Shown in pieces: positions 1 to 6,963 of a stretch of 19,045 nt of DNA (position 1 is its first letter; each line of letters begins with the position of its first letter). Source of the stretch: Angelakisella sp. (GTDB lineage: Bacteria; Bacillota; Clostridia; Oscillospirales; Ruminococcaceae); NCBI GenBank assembly GCA_013316495.1, contig WSMP01000015.1, positions 1-19,045 on the forward strand. The letters run 5' to 3'. Position numbers and translations under genes: made by a program. The notes under the pieces are model-generated. The model was not told where the DNA came from and searched no databases. It saw nothing but the letters and a program-made list of their open reading frames with translations.

Positions 1-33
1 CCGCAGGAATACTTGGTGTATTACAAGGATTTT

Positions 34-53
34 TAACGCAGCAGGGCGGAAAA
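34..53. repeat. copy 1 of a 20-nt intergenic motif
   Basis: The sequence taacgcagcagggcggaaaa occurs here and again, identically and in the same orientation, at 13147-13166. Both copies are non-coding and each is followed by a GC-rich stretch containing a loosely similar GGCGGCGT/GACGGCGT element. A small inverted repeat (AATAC-5 nt-GTATT, 8-22) sits just to its left. This copy lies beyond the 3' end of the trpZ-like gene at the window edge, so its full extent cannot be seen. It is probably part of a dispersed intergenic element. That is inference from two copies only. Confidence 0.5.
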
Positions 54-94
54 AGCTCCGGCCTGACGGCGTTAGACGGTTGTGGATACAGGTT

Positions 95-898
95 CTAAAG
101 GAGCATCCGGTCGTTGTCCAGCTCCCGCGAGACCTTCTCCTTAAAAAGCTCCAGCAGGCGGGGAACGCTCATCCCGGCCCGCTCCGCCCCGGCAAACTCC
201 AGGACGATGCGCCCCCGGTCCATCATCAGGGTGCGGTTTCCCAGCTCCAGGGCGGCGGAAATGTTGTGGGTAATCATCATACAGGTGATTCCCCGCTCCG
301 CCGCAATCTCCTTGGTGAGGGTCTGGACCTTCTCCGCGGTGGCGGGGTCCAGGGCGGCGGTGTGCTCATCCAGCAGCAGGAGCTTGGGGGTCACCAGGGT
401 GGCCATCAGCAGGGTAAGGGCCTGGCGCTGGCCGCCGGAAAGGAGGCCCACCGGGTTTTCCATCCGGTCTTCCAGCCCCAAGCCCAGCGCCGCCAGCCGC
501 TCCCGGAAGAATACCCGCTCCTTCTGGCCCACAATCCCCAGGGGGGAGCGGCGCCCCGCGGCCCGCAGATAGGCCAGGGCCAGGTTCTCCTGGATGGTCA
601 TATGGGGGGCGGTGCCCTTTAAAGGGTCCTGGAACAGCCGCCCAATCTGCCGGGAGCGCCGGTACTCCGGCAGGAAGGTGATGTCCTCCCCGTCCAGGAG
701 GATTTTTCCCCCGTCCGGGAAGAAGCTGCCGGCGATGGCCCCGAAGAGGGTAGACTTCCCCGCCCCGTTGCTGCCGATGACGGTGACAAAATCCCCCTTT
801 GCCAGGGCGAGGGAAAGGTCCTCCACCGCCTTTTTTTCGTGGACGGTGCCGGGGGAAAAGGTTTTGGAAACGTGCTCCAGACGCAGTAAATCAGCCAC
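95..898 (-). CDS. trpZ: ABC transporter ATP-binding protein (TrpZ-like, tryptophan uptake)
   Basis: This is the ATPase subunit that powers the importer encoded by this operon. The 267-aa product carries Walker A GSNGAGKST (about 42-50), the signature LSGGQ (153-157), Walker B LLLLDE (173-178) followed by the D-loop SALD-like AALD, and a switch histidine in MITHN. I chose the GTG at 898, which overlaps the end of the permease gene by 8 nt (translational coupling); reading further upstream gives only proline/arginine-rich shadow sequence. The subfamily is the one that pairs with BPD_transp_2 permeases and ABC_sub_bind lipoproteins. The specific assignment to tryptophan comes from the T-box upstream of the operon, not from the ATPase itself. 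It is the last gene visible in the operon. Confidence 0.85.
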   Translation of the reverse strand: MADLLRLEHVSKTFSPGTVHEKKAVEDLSLALAKGDFVTVIGSNGAGKSTLFGAIAGSFFPDGGKILLDGEDITFLPEYRRSRQIGRLFQDPLKGTAPHMTIQENLALAYLRAAGRRSPLGIVGQKERVFFRERLAALGLGLEDRMENPVGLLSGGQRQALTLLMATLVTPKLLLLDEHTAALDPATAEKVQTLTKEIAAERGITCMMITHNISAALELGNRTLMMDRGRIVLEFAGAERAGMSVPRLLELFKEKVSRELDNDRMLL

Positions 899-1787
899 GC
901 TTCTGCACCTCCCTCCGGAGCCGGTAAAGCTGAAGCTTCTCCCGAACCGAGGGCCAGGAGATGGCGGCGGCCACAATGACAGCGGAGACCAGCTTGAAGT
1001 TTTGGGCCCCCACGTTGGCGGCCAGGGCGGCGGCGATGATGATGCGGTAAAGCACCGCCCCCAGGACGGCGGCTAAAATCCCCCGCGGGACGCTCCCCCG
1101 ACCGGTGAGCACCTCCCCGATGATGAGGCTGGCAAGGCCGATGACCACCATGCCGGTGCCCAGGTTCACATCAGAGAACTTCTGGTACTGCACCAGCAGC
1201 CCCCCGGAAAGGGCTACCAGGGCGTTGGCGGCGCAGAGGCCCACAGTGGTGGTAAAGGCCGGGTTGATGGAGGAGGCGGCCACCATCTCCCGGTTATCCC
1301 CGGTGGCCCGGATGGACAGCCCCAGCTGGGTACGCAGGAAGAGGGCCAGCAGCACTCCCAATCCCAGGGCGAAGGCCCCCGCCAGCAGCAGTTTTCCTGC
1401 GGGCCCTAAAAGGGCCTCGGCGGCGGTGAAGAGGTTCCCTTCCTTCAGCATGTTCAGGTTGGAGCGCCCTCCCATCACCATCAGGTTGACAGAATAGAGG
1501 CCGGTCATGGTGATGATGCCCGCCAGGATGGACTGCACCCCCAGCCGCGTTTGCAGCAGGGCGGTAACAAATCCGGCGGCGGCTCCCGCCAGAAGGGCCA
1601 GCAGCAGCCCGGCGGCGGGATGCCCCTGCACGGTAAGCACCGCGGAGCAGGCAGCCCCCAGGGTAAAGCTGCCGTCGGTGGTGAGGTCGGCCACATCCAG
1701 GACGCGGTAGGAAAGGAACAGCCCCAGGGCCACCAGGCTGTAGATGAAGCCCTGCTCCACCGCCCCCTGCAAAACAGAAAGGCTCAT
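891..1787 (-). CDS. trpY: ABC transporter permease (TrpY-like, BPD_transp_2 family)
   Basis: The 298-aa membrane protein is built of many hydrophobic segments rich in Leu, Ala and Gly, and starts with a short amphipathic N-terminus (MSLSVLQGAVEQGFIYSLVA). It resembles permeases of the branched-chain amino acid/ribose type, with conserved stretches such as SYRVLDVADLTTDGSF and TGDNREMVAASSIN. It forms the translocation pore for the substrate delivered by the lipoprotein encoded just upstream. The ATG at 1787 is preceded by AAGGAG at good spacing, 34 nt after the lipoprotein stop codon. Its end overlaps the ATPase start by 8 nt. Substrate (tryptophan) is inferred from operon regulation. Confidence 0.87.
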   Translation of the reverse strand: MSLSVLQGAVEQGFIYSLVALGLFLSYRVLDVADLTTDGSFTLGAACSAVLTVQGHPAAGLLLALLAGAAAGFVTALLQTRLGVQSILAGIITMTGLYSVNLMVMGGRSNLNMLKEGNLFTAAEALLGPAGKLLLAGAFALGLGVLLALFLRTQLGLSIRATGDNREMVAASSINPAFTTTVGLCAANALVALSGGLLVQYQKFSDVNLGTGMVVIGLASLIIGEVLTGRGSVPRGILAAVLGAVLYRIIIAAALAANVGAQNFKLVSAVIVAAAISWPSVREKLQLYRLRREVQKRG

Positions 1788-1821
1788 AGCTTACTCCTTC
1801 TTTTAATGATGACGGGATGGC

Positions 1822-2859
1822 TCAGCTCAGGGCGGAAACGATGTCGGCGTCGTTGGGGCCGTATTTGGAAATATCCACGCCGATGGCCCTGGCGGTGTTG
1901 CCGTTGATGACGATGGCATTGTCCCGCAGGATCTCCACGGGAATCTCCCCGGCGGGGGTGCCGGTGAGGACCTTCAGCACCATGTCCGCCGTCTGGCTGC
2001 CCAGGTTTGTGTAGTTCACCCCCACGGTGGCAAGGCCCCCGTCCGCCACCATGGAATCGGCGGCTACATACACCGGCTTTTTGGCTTTGATGGCCTCGTC
2101 CGCCAGCACCGCCATGGCGCTGGCAACGGTGTTATCAATGGGGGCAAAGACAGCGTCGCACCTTTCCAGGAGGTTCCGGGCGGAGCTTTGGACGTCGGCG
2201 GAGGTGGTGACCGCCCCCTCGGTGTAGGGGATGCCCTTGCCCTCCAGGTAGTCCTTCACCTGGGCGATGACCGAAAGGCTGTTGTCCTCGCTGGTGTTGT
2301 AAATAAGGCCGTAGCTCTTCACATCGGGGGTCAGCTCCTGGGCCAGGGAGAAAATCTTCTCCACCGGGATGGCGTCGGAGGTGCCGGTGATGCTGCCGCC
2401 AGGGGCCTCGATGCTTGCCACCAAACCGGCGGCCACCGGGTCGGTGACGGCGGAAAAGACCACCGGGATGCCGCTGTTTTCCGCGGCGGCGGCCGCCCCC
2501 TGGGCGGCGGGGGTGGCGATGGCCACAATGACGTCCACCTGGTTTGCCACAAACTGCTGGCAGATGGTGTTGATGGTGCTGGTATCCCCCTGGCCGTTCT
2601 GGTAGTTCACCTGGATATCCAGGCCGTTTTCGGCCGCCTTTTCGGCAAGGCGGCTGGTGATGGTCTCTCGAATCTCATCCAGGGAGGGGTGCTCTGTCAG
2701 CTGGATAAGGCCAACCGTCACCTTTTTCGCCCCATCCGGTGCGGACGGGGTGGTCCCGGCGTCGGAGCCGCCGGAGGAGGCGGGAGCGCTTTTGCCGCCG
2801 CAGGCGGTGACAGAAAGAACCATGGCGATGGTAAGCAAAAGGGCAAACAGCTTTTTCAT
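1822..2859 (-). CDS. trpX: tryptophan ABC transporter substrate-binding lipoprotein (TrpX-like, ABC_sub_bind)
   Basis: The 345-aa product begins with a classical lipoprotein signal (MKKLFALLLTIAMVLSVTAC, lipobox VTAC, Cys20) followed by a low-complexity Gly/Ser/Ala linker. The mature part is a periplasmic-binding-protein fold of the ABC_sub_bind (PF04392) type; segments such as VTVGLIQLTEHPSLDEI, VVFSAVTDPVAAGLV and GLIYNTSEDNS fit that family. It captures the ligand at the outer face of the membrane and passes it to the TrpY-like permease. I chose the ATG at 2859, which has AAGGAG just upstream; longer readings run through the leader RNA. Expression is probably controlled by the T-box leader. 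Assignment to tryptophan rests on the TGG specifier there and on the known trpXYZ families. Confidence 0.88.
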   Translation of the reverse strand: MKKLFALLLTIAMVLSVTACGGKSAPASSGGSDAGTTPSAPDGAKKVTVGLIQLTEHPSLDEIRETITSRLAEKAAENGLDIQVNYQNGQGDTSTINTICQQFVANQVDVIVAIATPAAQGAAAAAENSGIPVVFSAVTDPVAAGLVASIEAPGGSITGTSDAIPVEKIFSLAQELTPDVKSYGLIYNTSEDNSLSVIAQVKDYLEGKGIPYTEGAVTTSADVQSSARNLLERCDAVFAPIDNTVASAMAVLADEAIKAKKPVYVAADSMVADGGLATVGVNYTNLGSQTADMVLKVLTGTPAGEIPVEILRDNAIVINGNTARAIGVDISKYGPNDADIVSALS

Positions 2860-2964
2860 GGCAAAAACTCCTTTTTCAAATGGCGCTGCCGGGAGGGTTC
2901 CTTCCCGGCCTTGGCTGCCACCTGTTGGAGTGGCTGTGTGCGGGCGGATGGCGCTTTTGGATAC

Positions 2965-3017
2965 AAAAAAACGCCCGTCCACGCTCCTCCCCTTCTGGGG
3001 AGAAACAAGGACAGACG
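2965..3017 (-). terminator. intrinsic terminator of the T-box leader
   Basis: Read on the minus strand, a 9-bp stem (3017-3009 with 2980-2972, three G-U pairs) encloses a second GC-rich stem CTCCCC-AGAA-GGGGAG. It is followed directly by seven T (2971-2965). It lies downstream of the T-box antiterminator sequence and about 105 nt before the trpX start codon, as expected for transcription attenuation. Confidence 0.85.
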
Positions 3018-3252
3018 AAGAAATCATCTGCGGTGCCACCTTGATTGCCGCAGGAAAAACCGCGGCCCCTCAGCAGGATGCCAACACATCCCCGGCTCTG
3101 TAACGGGCGCCCCCCGTCAGGGAATACTGGGCCTTTTGGCCGTTCATCCCCGCCCTCAGCAGTCCATTTGTCCACGCCGTCTCCCACCGGACTCTCAGCG
3201 CCGCCGGCTCTCTGTGGGGTCGTACCTGGTTTTATCTCTGCCTCATCGGTTT
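2965..3252 (-). promoter_or_regulatory. T-box riboswitch, tRNA-Trp specific
   Basis: The leader shows the T-box hallmarks in order. The Stem I apical region (about 3214-3187) has the AGAGAG...GCTGAGAG-type pattern. A specifier-loop region reads AAA-TGG-A, followed by CTGCTGAG, with the TGG triplet at 3166-3164. The T-box sequence AAGGTGGCACCGCAG lies at 3042-3028, and the terminator described separately follows. TGG is the Trp codon. The bulge TGGC would pair with GCCA, consistent with the G discriminator base of bacterial tRNA-Trp. Uncharged tRNA-Trp should stabilise the antiterminator and allow transcription of trpXYZ. Stem boundaries were judged by eye. Confidence 0.9.
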
Positions 3253-3258
3253 ATGGAC

Positions 3259-3287
3259 ATTATATGCCGGAGCAAAAAAAATGTCAA
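3259..3287 (-). promoter_or_regulatory. sigma-A promoter of the trpXYZ operon
   Basis: On the minus strand TTGACA (3287-3282) is followed by a 17-nt spacer and TATAAT (3264-3259), a perfect match to the housekeeping consensus. Transcription would start near 3252, at the beginning of the T-box leader. A strong constitutive promoter fits control by attenuation rather than by a repressor. Confidence 0.93.
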
Positions 3288-3321
3288 GGGATTTTCGGGG
3301 AATTTTCCACCCCGGCGCGGC

Positions 3322-3615
3322 CTATTCCCCGTACTGGCTCACCTTCCGGGCCCCCAAGGCCGCCAGCTCCCCCATCACAAAGGCCTCCTGCTCCGGACTG
3401 CAGCGGACGGTGACCATCGTCCCCCCGGATACCGGCCCCATGGCGGCCGCCGGCCCCATGAGGGCGGAAAAGGGGGTGTGGTAGGAGATGCCCTCCCCAG
3501 GGCTGTGGGTGGAGATGGAAAGCTCCAGCCCGCCCCCCTGGGCGGCGGCCAGGGAGGAAGCGGCCAGCCGGGCCTCCTCCCCGCCGGAAAACACGGCCTG
3601 TATGGTAATCTTCAT
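3322..3615 (-). CDS. hypothetical small protein
   Basis: This 97-aa protein is not one I recognise. The ATG at 3615 is preceded by GGAGG at about 8 nt, and codon use matches the neighbours. The product begins MKITIQAVFSGGEEARLAAS, has a Gly/Ala/Pro-rich middle (SALMGPAAAMGPVSGG) and ends with an acidic, predicted helical stretch (CSPEQEAFVMGELAALGARK). It has no signal peptide or obvious transmembrane helix. The alternation of a beta-like N-terminus, a GGE turn and helix resembles small stress-type domains, but that is only an impression. A GGGGAAT/ATTCCCC inverted repeat overlaps its stop codon, without a T-tract. The trpXYZ promoter begins 35 nt downstream. Confidence 0.7.
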   Translation of the reverse strand: MKITIQAVFSGGEEARLAASSLAAAQGGGLELSISTHSPGEGISYHTPFSALMGPAAAMGPVSGGTMVTVRCSPEQEAFVMGELAALGARKVSQYGE

Positions 3616-3720
3616 AGACGATACCTCCGTCGACATAAGGATAGAATTAGTATAAGCCGCCAAAGCCCCTTCATTCCCCGGAGCCTATTCAGGCCCTGAG
3701 AAAAATTTTGCGGAAAGGAT

Positions 3721-3750
3721 TTGCCAGAAGCCCCCAGCCTGTGTTAAAAT
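3721..3750 (+). promoter_or_regulatory. putative promoter of the DUF951-prfA operon
   Basis: TTGCCA (3721-3726), an 18-nt spacer and TAAAAT (3745-3750) lie about 40 nt ahead of the first gene. An alternative -10 is TATACT at 3750-3755. The region is AT-rich compared with its surroundings and is the only candidate between the divergent genes. Confidence 0.5.
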
Positions 3751-3790
3751 ATACTATTAGTGACTAAGGACATTTCAAGGAGGGACTTCC

Positions 3791-3985
3791 ATGGATATAC
3801 GCATTGGGGATGTTCTGGAAATGAAAAAGCCCCACCCCTGCGGGTGCAAGCAGTTCCTGGTAACCAGGGCGGGGATGGACTTTAAAATCCAGTGCCAAAA
3901 GTGCGGGCATCTCATCGAGATCCCCCGCCTGAAGGCGGAAAAAAATATAAAGCGCGTTCTCCGGGAGGAGCCGGCCCAGGAATAA
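3791..3985 (+). CDS. DUF951 family protein (small zinc-ribbon-like)
   Basis: The 64-aa protein has the DUF951 pattern: N-terminal IRIGDVLEMKKPHPCG, a CxC pair (Cys17, Cys19), then CxxC (Cys35, Cys38) followed by GHLIEIPR. The four cysteines suggest a bound metal ion. AAGGAGG lies upstream of the ATG at good spacing. It is the first gene of the operon that continues with prfA. DUF951 proteins are common in Firmicutes and have been found near translation and chromosome-partition genes; the biochemical role is unknown. Placement next to release factor 1 suggests, but does not prove, a translation-linked role. Confidence 0.9.
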   Translation: MDIRIGDVLEMKKPHPCGCKQFLVTRAGMDFKIQCQKCGHLIEIPRLKAEKNIKRVLREEPAQE

Positions 3986-4024
3986 AAGGGGCCGGAAGGC
4001 TTAATGTAGAAAGGAGGGGGAACC

Positions 4025-5113
4025 GTGGCCGGATTTTTGGAGCAGCTTTCCGCCGTGGAGCTGCGGTACGAGGAGATGACCCACCTCCTCAGCCAGCCGG
4101 ACGTGGCCGGCAACAACCAGCGGTACACCGCCCTGATGAAGGAATACACCGAGCTGACCCCCCTGGTGGAGTGCTGGCGGGCTTACCGGAAGGCGGAGGC
4201 CACCCACCGGGAGGCAAAGGAGCTTTTGGCCCAGGGGGGGCTGGAAAAGGACTTCCGGGAGATGGTGGAGGAGGAGCTGGAAGGCTCCCGCGCCGCCATG
4301 GAGGAGGGGGAGCGGCAGCTAAAGCTCCTCCTGCTGCCCAAGGACCCCAACGACCAAAAAAATGTCATCCTGGAGATACGGGCCGGCGCCGGGGGGGAGG
4401 AGGCCGCCCTCTTTGCCGGGAGCCTTTACCGGATGTACACCATGTACACCCAGCGGTTGGGCTGGCAGACGGAGCTTCTGAACCTCAATGAAACCGAGCT
4501 GGGCGGGGTGAAGGAAGTGAGCTTTTCGGTGCTGGGGGCCGGGGCCTACAGCCGCCTGAAATACGAAAGCGGCGTCCACCGGGTGCAGCGGGTGCCGGAA
4601 ACGGAAACCCAGGGCCGCATCCACACCAGCACCGTCACGGTGGCGGTGCTGCCGGAGGCGGAGGAGGTGGAGGTCCAAATCGACCCAAAGGAGCTGAAAA
4701 TCGACACCTACCGCTCCAGCGGGGCGGGGGGCCAGCACATCAACAAAACCGAATCCGCCATCCGCATCACCCACCTGCCCACCGGAATGGTGGTGGAATG
4801 CCAGGACGAGCGCAGCCAGTACAAAAACAAGGACAAGGCCATGCGGGTGCTGCGCAGCCGCCTCTACGATCAGCGGCAGCAGGAGCAGGAGCAGGAAATC
4901 GCCTCCGCCCGGCGCAGCCAGGTGGGCACCGGGGACCGCAGCGAGCGCATCCGCACCTACAACTTCCCCCAGGGCCGGGTCACCGACCACCGCATCGGCC
5001 TGACGCTGTATAAAATCGACGCGGTGATGGACGGGGACCTGGAGGAAATCACCGGCGCCCTTATCACCGCCGACCAGGCGGAGAAGCTCCGGGCCCAGGG
5101 GGAGTCGTCTTGA
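4025..5113 (+). CDS. prfA: peptide chain release factor 1
   Basis: RF1 recognises UAA and UAG in the ribosomal A site and triggers hydrolysis of the finished peptide. The 362-aa product has the usual family length. It carries the domain-1 motif GAGGEEA (121-127), the codon-recognition tripeptide PxT as PET (191-193) inside HRVQRVPETETQGRIHTS, and the catalytic GGQ (235-237) in SGAGGQHINKTESAIR. The C-terminal stretch RIRTYNFPQGRVTDHRI is also typical. The GTG at 4025 has AGGAGGGGG just upstream. It ends in TGATG, overlapping the next start by one base. Confidence 0.98.
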   Translation: MAGFLEQLSAVELRYEEMTHLLSQPDVAGNNQRYTALMKEYTELTPLVECWRAYRKAEATHREAKELLAQGGLEKDFREMVEEELEGSRAAMEEGERQLKLLLLPKDPNDQKNVILEIRAGAGGEEAALFAGSLYRMYTMYTQRLGWQTELLNLNETELGGVKEVSFSVLGAGAYSRLKYESGVHRVQRVPETETQGRIHTSTVTVAVLPEAEEVEVQIDPKELKIDTYRSSGAGGQHINKTESAIRITHLPTGMVVECQDERSQYKNKDKAMRVLRSRLYDQRQQEQEQEIASARRSQVGTGDRSERIRTYNFPQGRVTDHRIGLTLYKIDAVMDGDLEEITGALITADQAEKLRAQGESS

Positions 5114-6183
5114 TGGAAAAGGAAACCCTGCTTCTCCCCGCCTTTGACCCGGTGGAGGATGGGGAAACCATCGCCCTGGCGGGGAGGATATTGCGGGAAG
5201 GGGGCATTGCCGCCATCCCCACCGAAACGGTGTACGGCCTGGCGGGCAACGCCCTGGACCCGGAGGCCACAAAGAAGATATACGCCGCCAAGGGCCGCCC
5301 CTCGGATAACCCCCTTATCGTCCACATTGCGGAGCTGGCGGAGTGGTCCCCCCTGGTGGCGGAGCTGCCGGAGGAGGCCCTAGTCCTGGCAAAAAGATAC
5401 TGGCCAGGGCCGCTGACCATCATTCTGCCCAAATCCCCCCTGGTGCCGGACAGCACCTCCGGGGGGCTTCCCACGGTGGCGGTGCGGATGCCGGAAAATC
5501 CGGTTGCCCTGGCGGTGATACGGGCGGCGGGGGTGCCCCTGGCGGCCCCTTCCGCCAACCGCTCCGGCAGCCCCAGCCCCACCACCTGGCAGCACTGCGC
5601 CGATGACCTTATGGGCCGGGTGGAGGCCATCCTCCAATCGGCGGACTGCCAGGTGGGGGTGGAATCCACCGTCCTCTCCCTCTGCCAGCGGGATATGGAC
5701 GGAAAAATCCTCCCCCGCCTTCTGCGCCCCGGCGCCGTCACCCTGGAGCAGCTGCGGGAAACCCTGGGGGAGGTCCTGGTGGACCGGGGGGTGCTGGAGC
5801 AGCTGGAAGCGGGGGAAAAGGCCCTCTCCCCCGGCATGAAGTATAAGCACTACGCCCCGGCGGCGGAGGTGATTCTGCTGGAAGGGGGCACGCTCCCCTA
5901 CCGGGCCTGGCTGCGGGAGCACGCCCAGCCGGGGGACTGGGCCATCTGCTTTGAGGAGGACCTACCCCTGGAGGCTGTCCCCGCCCGCTCTTACGGGAGG
6001 AAGGCGGATCACGCCGCCCAGGCCCAAAAGCTCTTCCTTCTGCTACGGGAGCTGGACCGGCTGGAGGCGAAGCGAATCTTTGTCCACAGTCCTCAACGGG
6101 ACGGCGTCGGCCTGGCGGTCTACAACCGCTTGGCGCGGGCGGCGGCCTTCCGGGTGGTGGAGCTCTCCGGCGCGGGGGAATAA
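5113..6183 (+). CDS. ywlC: L-threonylcarbamoyladenylate synthase (Sua5/YwlC, long form)
   Basis: The enzyme makes threonylcarbamoyl-AMP from threonine, bicarbonate and ATP, the first step of the t6A37 modification in tRNAs that read ANN codons. The 356-aa product has a full YrdC domain: PTETVYGL (36-43), KGRPSDNPL (60-68) and PSANRSGSPSPT (from 146). A linker SPGMKYKHYAP (239-249) then leads into the C-terminal Sua5 domain, so this is the two-domain Sua5 type rather than short TsaC. The ATG at 5113 shares one base with the prfA stop (TGATG), so translation is coupled. An adjacent in-frame TTG at 5110 is possible but less likely. Confidence 0.96.
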   Translation: MEKETLLLPAFDPVEDGETIALAGRILREGGIAAIPTETVYGLAGNALDPEATKKIYAAKGRPSDNPLIVHIAELAEWSPLVAELPEEALVLAKRYWPGPLTIILPKSPLVPDSTSGGLPTVAVRMPENPVALAVIRAAGVPLAAPSANRSGSPSPTTWQHCADDLMGRVEAILQSADCQVGVESTVLSLCQRDMDGKILPRLLRPGAVTLEQLRETLGEVLVDRGVLEQLEAGEKALSPGMKYKHYAPAAEVILLEGGTLPYRAWLREHAQPGDWAICFEEDLPLEAVPARSYGRKADHAAQAQKLFLLLRELDRLEAKRIFVHSPQRDGVGLAVYNRLARAAAFRVVELSGAGE

Positions 6184-6221
6184 AACAGAAACGGAGCGAA
6201 AGGAAAGGGAAGCGTACCAAT

Positions 6222-6818
6222 ATGATGGTCGTTGGCATCACAGGCCCCACCGGCGCGGGGAAATCGGTTGTCTGCCGTTTGTTGGGGGACTGGGAGCGCA
6301 TCAGTATTATTGATTGTGACCAGGTGGCCCGCCAGGTGGTGCGCCGGGGGGAGCATTGCCTGCTGGACCTGGCGGTGGAGTTTTCCTCCGCCATCCTGGA
6401 TAAGGACGGGGAGCTGAACCGCCGGAAGCTGGCGGGAATCGTTTTTTCCGACCGGGAGAAGCTGCGGAAGATGGAGAAAATCATCTACCCCTATATCCTG
6501 GCCCACATTTTGCAGCAGATTCACCGGCGGGAGGTGGCCGGGGACCGGGCGGTGTTTTTGGACGCCCCTACCCTCTACCAAAGCGGGGCCAATATCCTTT
6601 GCCAGCGGGTGGTGGCGGTGCTGGCCCCGGAGGCGGGGCGGCTGCTGCGCATCATGGAGCGGGACGGCCTCACCATAGAGGAGGCCAAGGCCCGAATGTC
6701 CAGCCAGCCGGGGGACGCCTACTACGAGAAGCGGGCGGACCACATTATCCGCAACATCGGCGATACCTCCGCCCTCCGCCTGGCGGTGCTGGAACTCCAA
6801 AACAAGCTGGGGCTGTAG
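6222..6818 (+). CDS. coaE: dephospho-CoA kinase
   Basis: CoaE phosphorylates the 3'-hydroxyl of dephospho-CoA, the last step of coenzyme A synthesis. The 198-aa product has the expected length, a P-loop GPTGAGKS (8-15), the conserved acidic residues in IIDCDQVAR (31-37), and the downstream features LAHILQQI...DAPTLYQSG and RMSSQPGDAYYEKRADHIIRN typical of the family. ATG codons at 6222 and 6225 are both possible. The gap from ywlC is 38 nt, consistent with one operon. Confidence 0.95.
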   Translation: MMVVGITGPTGAGKSVVCRLLGDWERISIIDCDQVARQVVRRGEHCLLDLAVEFSSAILDKDGELNRRKLAGIVFSDREKLRKMEKIIYPYILAHILQQIHRREVAGDRAVFLDAPTLYQSGANILCQRVVAVLAPEAGRLLRIMERDGLTIEEAKARMSSQPGDAYYEKRADHIIRNIGDTSALRLAVLELQNKLGL

Positions 6819-6820
6819 GA

Positions 6821-6949
6821 GGTGCGGATGAATCCGCCCAGCATTTTTACCGCAAGCTGGGCTATCAGGACGCGGGGGCGCTGTTTCTTCGCGCCCCCGG
6901 ATACGCGCAGCCGGCGGAACTGTTTTTCGCCAAAGAATTGCATCCGTGA
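6821..6949 (+). pseudogene. GNAT acetyltransferase C-terminal remnant
   Basis: Directly after the coaE stop, a frame without a usable start codon encodes about 42 residues that read like the end of a GNAT acetyltransferase: ESAQHFYRKLGYQDAGALF, then APGYAQPAELFFAKELH. The AxxFYxKLGY signature is the usual C-terminal acetyl-CoA-side helix and strand of the fold. No N-terminal domain precedes it, because the same frame upstream is a shadow of coaE. Codon choice (many GCG and CCG rather than GCC) differs from neighbouring genes. I interpret it as the stranded 3' end of a deleted or transferred gene. It could still be translated as part of a read-through product. Confidence 0.65.
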
Positions 6950-6963
6950 AGCGAGGTTTTGTA

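Noticed and set aside
3297..3330. Terminator for the 97-aa gene formed by GGGGAAT/ATTCCCC
   Set aside because: The loop is long, the arm overlaps the stop codon and there is no T-tract on the minus strand.
2188..3699. Long plus-strand open frame of about 500 codons
   Set aside because: It runs antisense through trpX and the T-box leader, has low-complexity Gly/His/Val-rich translation and no ribosome-binding site; it is a GC-rich shadow frame.
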